Positions 58,074 through 64,000 of a stretch of 64,000 nt of DNA are shown here, piece by piece; the first letter of the stretch is position 1, and each line of letters opens with the position of its first letter. Source of the stretch: Diabrotica undecimpunctata (taxonomy: Eukaryota; Arthropoda; Insecta; Coleoptera; Chrysomelidae); NCBI RefSeq assembly GCF_040954645.1, contig NC_092812.1:3100001-3164000 (forward strand), in the 5' to 3' direction. The notes beneath the pieces are model-generated. The model was given only the letters and a program-made list of their open reading frames with translations. It did not search any database and was not told where the DNA came from. Both the position numbers and the translations under genes were made by a program.

Positions 58074-59141
58074 ATGTCGACCACAAGGAGTCAAAGCAAA
58101 ATGCAAGAAAGAAACGAGGATAACAGATTAGAAGAAACAATTGTTGAAGAAGGATCGGATAATGAAGGAAATGCTACAATAATGGAGGAAAGAAAAGAAA
58201 CAGGGATGTTAGAAAAATTATTAGCAATGATGCAAATACAGATACAAACAATAGAGAAAAATCAACAAGAAACAAAACAAACAAGGCAAGCAATAGAACT
58301 AAATAACAGAAATATAGAGCAGCGTTTGAAAAACTATGAACAAAAATTAGAAGAAAATGATAGGAAAATGGAAAAGCGTTTGGACAAATATGAAAATGAG
58401 GTAAAAGTCTGTTTGGAAAAAGTCAGAGAAGAAACAGAGAGAAAACTAGAGAGAAGAAATAGAAACTAAAATGAAAGATATTAAGACTGTACAGAAAAAG
58501 GAATTAGAACAGTTAGAAACAAAATTTGAAATGGCCTTACAAGAAGACAAGAAAGAAATAGAAAAACAAATTAAGGATATCAGAAAACATCGAGAGACGG
58601 GAGACAGAAGAGAAGTACTCATCCGGGTGACATAAAAATACAGTTTGGCGGGGACGTAAAAAAATTACACCCAGTAATTTTCATCAACAATTTAAAAAAA
58701 AAAGTACGACATATCGGTAATTTCGAAACAGCAAAGGAAACGATAAGGAACCATCTTAAAGATGAGGCAAGTTTATGGTTTGATAGCAAAGAAGAAGAAT
58801 TGCAAAATTGGCAAACATTTGAACAAAAATTTCTGAATTATTTCTGGGGGAAAATACAACAGATAGAGATAAACAAGGAATTACAAAATGGGAGATACCA
58901 GGATAGTATAGGTATATCAGAAAAAACATATGCCTTACAACTATACAACAATGCAAGACACTTACATTACAACTATTCATCCGAACAGCTGGTGGAACTT
59001 ATAGCCAGACATTTTGAAGATACCTTAGAAGATCACATAACTCTACAAAACTACAAAGATATTGACAGTTTATGTCAATTCTTACAAATACGAGAAGCAA
59101 AAAAGAGAAAGAAAAATGAGGAGAACGCAAGAAAATTATAG
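58074..59141 (+). pseudogene. gag, coiled-coil and capsid, frameshifted
   Basis: Starts MSTTRSQSKMQERNED after a G/A-rich leader. A heptad-rich coiled coil (NIEQRLKNYEQKLEENDRK) leads to a frame change at about 58,450, then KTVQKKELEQLETKFEM, and a second change near 58,630. The capsid part reads KKLHPVIFINNLKKKVRH, KDEASLWFDSKEEELQNW, TFEQKFLNYFWGKIQQIE and RHFEDTLEDHITLQNYKD to the stop at 59,141. No zinc knuckle is seen; the Arg/Asn-rich stretch that follows is in the pol frame, which overlaps the gag end by about 80 bp. The overlap could be a programmed frameshift site. Confidence 0.8.
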
Positions 59142-60645
59142 ACAACGAGAAAATCAAGACTATAGAGATAGAGGACAAAACTTTAGGAGAGAGTACACAA
59201 GAAGAGAATTTGTCCCGAGGAGGGAAAACGAAAGTAGAGACAACGGAAGAATAAACTATGAACAAAGAAATCGGCAATGGAACGAAAACAGATATCGAGA
59301 GAACCAGAATAGAAACAACACTCGCACATATCAGGAAAACCGAAATAATAATAGAACGAATGAACCGGAAAATCGCGGAAACCGATACGGGTCCGAGAGA
59401 CCAAGAGAAAATAGAAGAGCGGTCAACAACACACACATAGAGGAATGTGAGGATGAGAGACAAACCGTCTTTTCACGAAGGCGCTCACTAAAGACAAAGA
59501 AACAAACAGGAATTTTTTGTCACCCGAAGGAATTTATTAAATTGGCAGAAAATAAGGACAAAACAAGTGGAGCAAATCTGAAATTTGTAGATGGTTTTAT
59601 CAACGAGACACCGACTAAAATTATGATTGATACTGGATCGGAAATTACACTGATCAACAGAAAACTAATAGAGGAAGTTAATTTAACGAATTTGATTTAC
59701 AAAATTCCCAAGGTAAATTTAGTGGGCGCAAATAAACGGACTTTGGCAACGATAAATGAAGGAATACGAATAAAAGTACGATTGGATAAGAAATTTTATG
59801 CACTACAATATGTTGTGATGCCAAACATGTCGCATGATATGATCGTAGGAGTGGATGAATTGGCAGAAAAACATGTGGTAATAGATTTCAAAAATAACAC
59901 GATGAAAATCACAGAGGAAAAAGAAGAAGAACAGGACAGTAAGGAAATGGAAAAGGAAAATGAGAAACGGAAAATTGATTTAGATAAAGAACAAACGGTG
60001 GAAATGAATTTGGCAATGAAGCAAGGACAGAGAAGAAAGAGGAGATTGGCAAAAGAAAGTGAAAAGTGGGTTTCCTCAAAAGAAGAGATGACCCCAGAAG
60101 AAGAAAAAGAAGAAAGATTAACAAAAGAAGACGAAAAACGTACCATTGAAACAGTGGTATTTGAAGAAGTATGCGAAATGGAGGAGGCAGAATACAAGAT
60201 AAATATGTGCAAAGAAATTGAGGAAAAAGAAAGAAAATTGATATGTGGAGAAGAAAAGGAAAAGGAATTGCGTGTAATATTGAGAAAGTATGAAGATTAA
60301 TTAAATGAAGAAAACAGAGTAGCCAAAAAGTATGAACATTCATTTGAGGTTAAAGACTTAGGAAATTTTCGATCGAAAACTTATCCGATCCCATATAAAT
60401 ACCGACAGGAGGTGAAAGGAGAGATTAAAAAAATGTTAGAAGATCAAATCATAGAGAGATGTGACTCGCCGTACATCAACCCAATCGCGATTGTGAAAAA
60501 AAGCAGTGGAGAATTGAGGCTCTGTTTGGATGCCCGGAATATAAATCAACACACGGTATCTCAATATGAATCACCTCTCAACATCGAAGCTATTTTTGGG
60601 AGAATTACGGGAACACACATGTTTTCTAAAATTGATTTGAAACAT
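59062..60645 (+). pseudogene. pol, first part: protease and RT start
   Basis: An Arg/Asn-rich start (RNNTRTYQENRNNNRTNE) precedes protease TKIMIDTGSEITLINRKL with an intact DTG, and SHDMIVGVDELAEKHVVID. A long Glu/Lys linker ends in a TAA at 60,298. The same frame goes on as LNEENRVAKKYEHSFEVK, SKTYPIPYKYRQEVKG, DQIIERCDSPYINPIAIVK, GELRLCLDARNINQ and MFSKIDLKH, where the Tc1-like element is inserted at 60,645-60,646. The TAA is the only break in about 1.6 kb. Confidence 0.85.
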
Positions 60646-60646
60646 A

Positions 60647-62164
60647 CACTTCTCAACAATTGAAGTGGATATTATGAAAATGTGTATTTTATTTTTTGTT
60701 CATAAGGTCAAATAGAAAAATGGAGTGATATAAATAAAGATTTATTTTTACTTCGTATTTTCATACAGATGAACCGAAAGAAAGAAATTCTTTAAGAAAA
60801 AAAAAATAGAAAATAAACAAAAATTGTAAAATTAACAACTTAAAATTTCTATTCCAGCTCAATTTCTAATATCCCGAAAAGACAAATTAATAGTGTGTGG
60901 GTCCACCTCTGTGTCGCCTTAGTGCTCTAACTCATTTGGAAGACCTCTTATTAAATTATTGATGAACTGCTGCGGTATACGTTCCCAAATCGCGCGTAAT
61001 GTATTGGCCAACTGATCTAAGGTTTGGGGCGGTTGAAGGAGCCTGTTTTGTTGCCTAGACATTTCGGCCCAAACATGTTCAATGCAATTCATATCAGCTG
61101 AACGCGGTGGCCACTCCATTCTTGTAATGTAATTCTATACACTCGTTGAAAATTCTCGCACGGTGAGGGCGAGCATTATCATCAATCAGAACAAATCGTT
61201 CGCCTATTGCACCAAAAAATGGAACAACTATTGTTACTATGACTCTGTCTCGATATCGTGTAGCAGTCATTGTCTCATTCATTAAGACGACTAAGTCCGT
61301 GCGACCGTCAAAACATATGCGTCCCCACACGCAAACGGATCCACCTCCAAAAAGAGTGGTTGGGACTCTCAGATAGAACTTTCATTGTAACGCTGTCCTC
61401 TTTTCCTCCACACCAATATTCGGCCATCATTCTTATACAAACGAAATCTGGACTCGTCAGTAAAGAGACAATTCCTCCAATTTTCGAAATTCCACTGATA
61501 GTGTTTCATCGCCCAGCGATATCTGCATGCACGCTGCTCCCTAGTTAGTCGTGGATGGGTAGCGCGCCGTCTAGCCCTTAAATTGGATGAATGTAACCGT
61601 CTGCTGACAGTTTGATTGGAAATCGCTCGTCCAGTAGCATGCCTGAAGATACTGTTAGTTCTGGAAGCCGTGAATGTTGGGTTTCTTCTTGCCGTCAAAA
61701 CTACAAAACGGTCTTGCGGACGAGTTGTAGATCGTTCTCTTCCTCCTCCATGCTTGTATGTTGCTACATGCACGACTTATCACACTTTGCAACACAATTA
61801 GCCTCATAGCAACCTCTTGTTGAGTTATGCCTTGTTGGATCCAACGAACTAATTTCTCGAGCTGCACTAGTTCTAAATGTCTTTGCGGCATAATGTTTTT
61901 GTGATAAATAGATTTCTTGACTTATTGACAACTGGTTAAGCCAATACAAGCACTTTTATACGAATGATATATTCATGTTTGGAACAACATGTCTCTCTTT
62001 GTACGAGATAAGGGCCGATAAGAATTGGGAGAAAAAAACCACATGCAAAAAATATTGGCAATAAAGTTAGCATATAGAGTATAGTACAGGCAATTATTTT
62101 AAAAATAGTTTTATATGTTAATTTTAGGAATTTTAAAATTATCCACTTCAATTGTTGAGTAGTG
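60647..62164 (-). mobile_element. Tc1-like DNA transposon inserted in the LTR element's RT
   Basis: Inverted ends CACTTCTCAACAATTGAAGT (left) and CACTACTCAACAATTGAAGT (right, reversed), both followed by GGATA, flanked by a TA duplication (60,645-60,646 and 62,165-62,166). Taking one TA out joins ...KIDLKH to SFWLIPL in one frame, as in the sister element (KIDLQHSFWLIPL). 1,518 bp, with one broken transposase on the minus strand. Confidence 0.95.
60919..61891 (-). pseudogene. Tc1-type transposase, frameshifted
   Basis: Read 61,891 down: MPQRHLELVQLEKLVRWIQ, QGITQQEVAMRLIVLQSVI (helix-turn-helix 1), then another frame GRERSTTRPQDRFVVLTAR, NQTVSRRLHSSNLRARRR (second HTH), NWRNCLFTDESRFRLYKND with the first Asp and ILVWRKRGQRYNESS. 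A further frame gives MWGRICFDGRTDLVVL and FVLIDDNARPHRARIFNE (second Asp), then MEWPPRSADMNCIEHVWAE with the Glu of the DDE triad. At least three frameshifts; non-functional. The family is Tc1-like (DDxE) by its IEHVW motif. Confidence 0.85.
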
Positions 62165-62166
62165 TA

Positions 62167-64000
62167 GTTTTTGGTTAATACCGTTAGCAGAAAGATGTAG
62201 AAATTACACAGCTTTCTCAATCGATGGTATTGTATACCGATTTAAAGTAGTACCTTTTGGATTACAAAGTGCGTGTGCAGCATTGGTAAGAGCTCTCCAT
62301 ACAATATTAAATAAATATGAAGATTTCATAGTGCACTACATCGACAACTTACTCATTTTTTCACCAGATAAATCAAGTCATTTGGAACACATAAAGATTA
62401 TTTTGGGAGAATTGGACAAGGCCGGATTAAAACTGAATATTGAAAAATGTCAATTTTTTCAAAAAGAAGTGATATATTTGGGATTTAAATTGGACACACA
62501 AACAGTTAGTTTAGCCGAGGACCGGGTAAAACTCATAGATGAATACCCAAGACCAACGAATTTAAAAACATTGAGAGGTTTTCTCGGGACGATCAACTAT
62601 TTTAAAAAACTAATTCCTGATTTAAGCCAGAAGGAAATTCCTCTGATCAAATTATTGAAGAAGGGTGTTAAATGGAATTGGTAAGAAGAACAAGAGAAAG
62701 CTTTTCAAATTTTAAAAGAGGAATTCTCGAAAGGAACGAAAATATATCATCCCATGTACAATTTGCCTTTCATACTACGAACTGATGCATCCATACAAAA
62801 ATTTGCGGGAGTTTTGTCGCAAATACAAAACAATCAAGAAGTGTCGATTTGTTTTATTTCCCGGGTGACAAAAACACACGAAAGAAAATACAGTGTGACT
62901 GAACTAGAGTTTGCTAGCGTACTTTTTTGTGTAAATAAGTTAAGATTTTACCTGTTGGGAGCAAAATTCACAATCGAAACTGATCATGCAGCTTTGGTAC
63001 ATATAATGAAAAATCGTCTGGTTAACAATCGTATACATAGAGGCATTTTGTTACTACAGGAGTATGACTTTGAGTTTCGATATATAAAAGAAAAAGACAA
63101 CATTATAGCCGACGCTCTCACAAGGGATGAAGACTCGGGGAAAAAGGAAGTGATTGCTTTTCATGTAGGACTGAACATTTTGACACAAGAGGAAGGTGTA
63201 TTTTCGTTAAACGAAATTAGAACAAATCAAGAAGACCCGGAAGAAAGAGAAAAAAGAAGTGCGGAGAGTGAAAACGGTATATTTTTCAAACGAATTGATG
63301 GAAAGGAACTATACGTGATAACACAGACATTGGCAGAAAGGATCATACAGAAATTACACGAGGACAATGGACATATCGGCAGCAGGAAGGTTTGGCTGGT
63401 TTTTCGCGAAAACTATATATGCCGAAAAGATTACCGGATTGCAAAAGAAGTTACCCAAAGATGTGAAACATGTCAAAAATATAAAAGCAGAAATTTCCGA
63501 AATGAAAATGTGGCTAAAAATGTTGTATCCCACCAAAAATTAGACATTGTAGCAATAGATATGTTAAGTGATCTGATAATGACCACGCAGAGGAACAAAC
63601 ATATTTTGGTGATGATAGATATTTTTTCGAAATATGTAAAGCTATACACATGCCGTACGACAAAGGGGGAAGAAATTATGAGAAAGATAGACAATTTTAT
63701 AGCCACCGTAGGAACACCAAGGAAAATTCTTTTAGACAATGCTACGTATTTCCGGAGTGACCGATTCAAGAGACAGTTGCAAGACAGGGGAATAGGGACA
63801 AATTTTGTCAGTATCCGACATCCTAAAAGTAATCCGTCAGAACGTTTTATACAAGAGACTACAAAATTCCTCCGCATTGCTGCCATTGGACAACATCGAC
63901 GATGGGATTGGAAAGTGGCAGAAATCGAAAACTACTTGAACACCACTCCAAGTACGGTGACAAAAGAGACGCCGGAATATGTCATGAAGGGTATTATGCC
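62167..64000 (+). pseudogene. pol, second part: RT end, RNase H, integrase (runs off the window)
   Basis: RT: SFWLIPLAERCRNYTAF, FKVVPFGLQSACAALVRA and HYIDNLLIFSPDKS, where YxDD is changed to YIDN. Then QFFQKEVIYLGFKLDTQ and RGFLGTINYFKKLIPDLS. A TAA at 62,682-62,684 (after KWNW) is the only stop. RNase H: FILRTDASIQKFAGVLSQ, RKYSVTELEFASVLF, TIETDHAALVHIMKN and DNIIADALTRDEDSG. Integrase: the HHCC zinc domain KLHEDNGHIGSRKVW and CETCQKYKS, and the core with IVAIDML, ILLDNATYF and NPSERFIQE as the DDE residues. The frame is open to base 64,000; the integrase end and 3' LTR lie beyond. Confidence 0.85.

Larger units (their letters stand above)
56339..64000 (+). mobile_element. LTR retrotransposon (gypsy-like), nearly complete, window-truncated
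   Basis: Order: 5' LTR, PBS (57,738), gag, protease, RT, RNase H, integrase up to the window edge. Gag and pol resemble those of the element at 18,770-25,850 (same PBS, same NWQTFEQKFLNYFWG-type capsid block, same protease surroundings), so they belong to one lineage. The pol is split by a Tc1-like element and has two stop codons. Confidence 0.85.

Overview
This window reads as an AT-rich, repeat-dominated stretch of an animal genome, most likely an insect. The reasons are splice-site-bounded exons, long (TA)n arrays, and a transposon mix typical of insects (jockey-like, RTE-like and R1-clade non-LTR elements, Ty3/gypsy-like LTR elements, Penelope-like elements, Tc1/mariner elements). I infer a large beetle-type genome, but the sequence does not prove the order. 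Almost all protein-coding signal belongs to mobile elements, most of them broken. Only one short exon candidate (8,730-8,841, +) looks like ordinary host coding sequence.

Layout. 1-571: minus-strand jockey-type ORF1 remnant running off the left edge. 2,051-4,730: jockey-like ORF2 remnant (+). 5,698-5,990: 3' scrap of an RTE-like element. 6,170-9,240: mostly unique DNA with small tandem and duplicated repeats and the host exon candidate. 9,692-10,862: dead mariner-family element of DD41D type (-). 10,864-14,834: Ty3/gypsy-like remnant (+). 15,335-16,345: RTE-like remnant (-). 16,489-18,695: two Penelope-like (PLE) 3' ends head to head, forming a ~1.09-kb-arm palindrome between (TA)n arrays. 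18,770-25,850: LTR retrotransposon (-) with two nearly identical 1,644-bp LTRs, whose pol stops partway through RT and is followed by a foreign segment with exon-like structure in antisense. 26,177-26,425: PLE fragment. 28,497-32,172: nearly complete PLE (-) with 639-bp pseudo-LTRs, one frameshift from an intact ORF. 33,600-35,130: R1-clade fragment. 35,880-44,178: jockey-like element (+) split by a full-length R1-clade element (37,531-43,066, -). 45,762-46,360: RTE-like 3' end. 47,118-47,490: jockey/CR1-type 3' end. 47,521-50,665: PLE ends head to head, interrupted by a 2.85-kb DNA transposon (47,785-50,635) coding for a CGGQN-motif protein of the kind now labelled DUF7869. 51,866-52,620: another head-to-head pair of PLE ends. 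52,626-52,982: small unit with a hammerhead ribozyme candidate. 53,189-55,312: second CGGQN-type remnant, split by a short insertion. 56,339-64,000: LTR retrotransposon (+) whose RT is split by a Tc1-like element (60,647-62,164), running off the right edge.

Three features stand out. First, 13 short motifs with hammerhead-ribozyme architecture, nearly all at PLE ends, with compensating changes in their helices. Second, a TIR-bounded transposon around a CGGQN/DUF7869 protein, with a cluster of subterminal octamers that look like transposase binding sites. Third, an LTR element carrying two splice-site-bounded, in-frame exon-like blocks in antisense.

Limits: all calls are by eye. No homology search, RNA folding program or divergence calculation was run, so family names are by motif resemblance and identity statements come from direct reading. 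Stops, frameshifts and insertions are described; no repaired protein is given.
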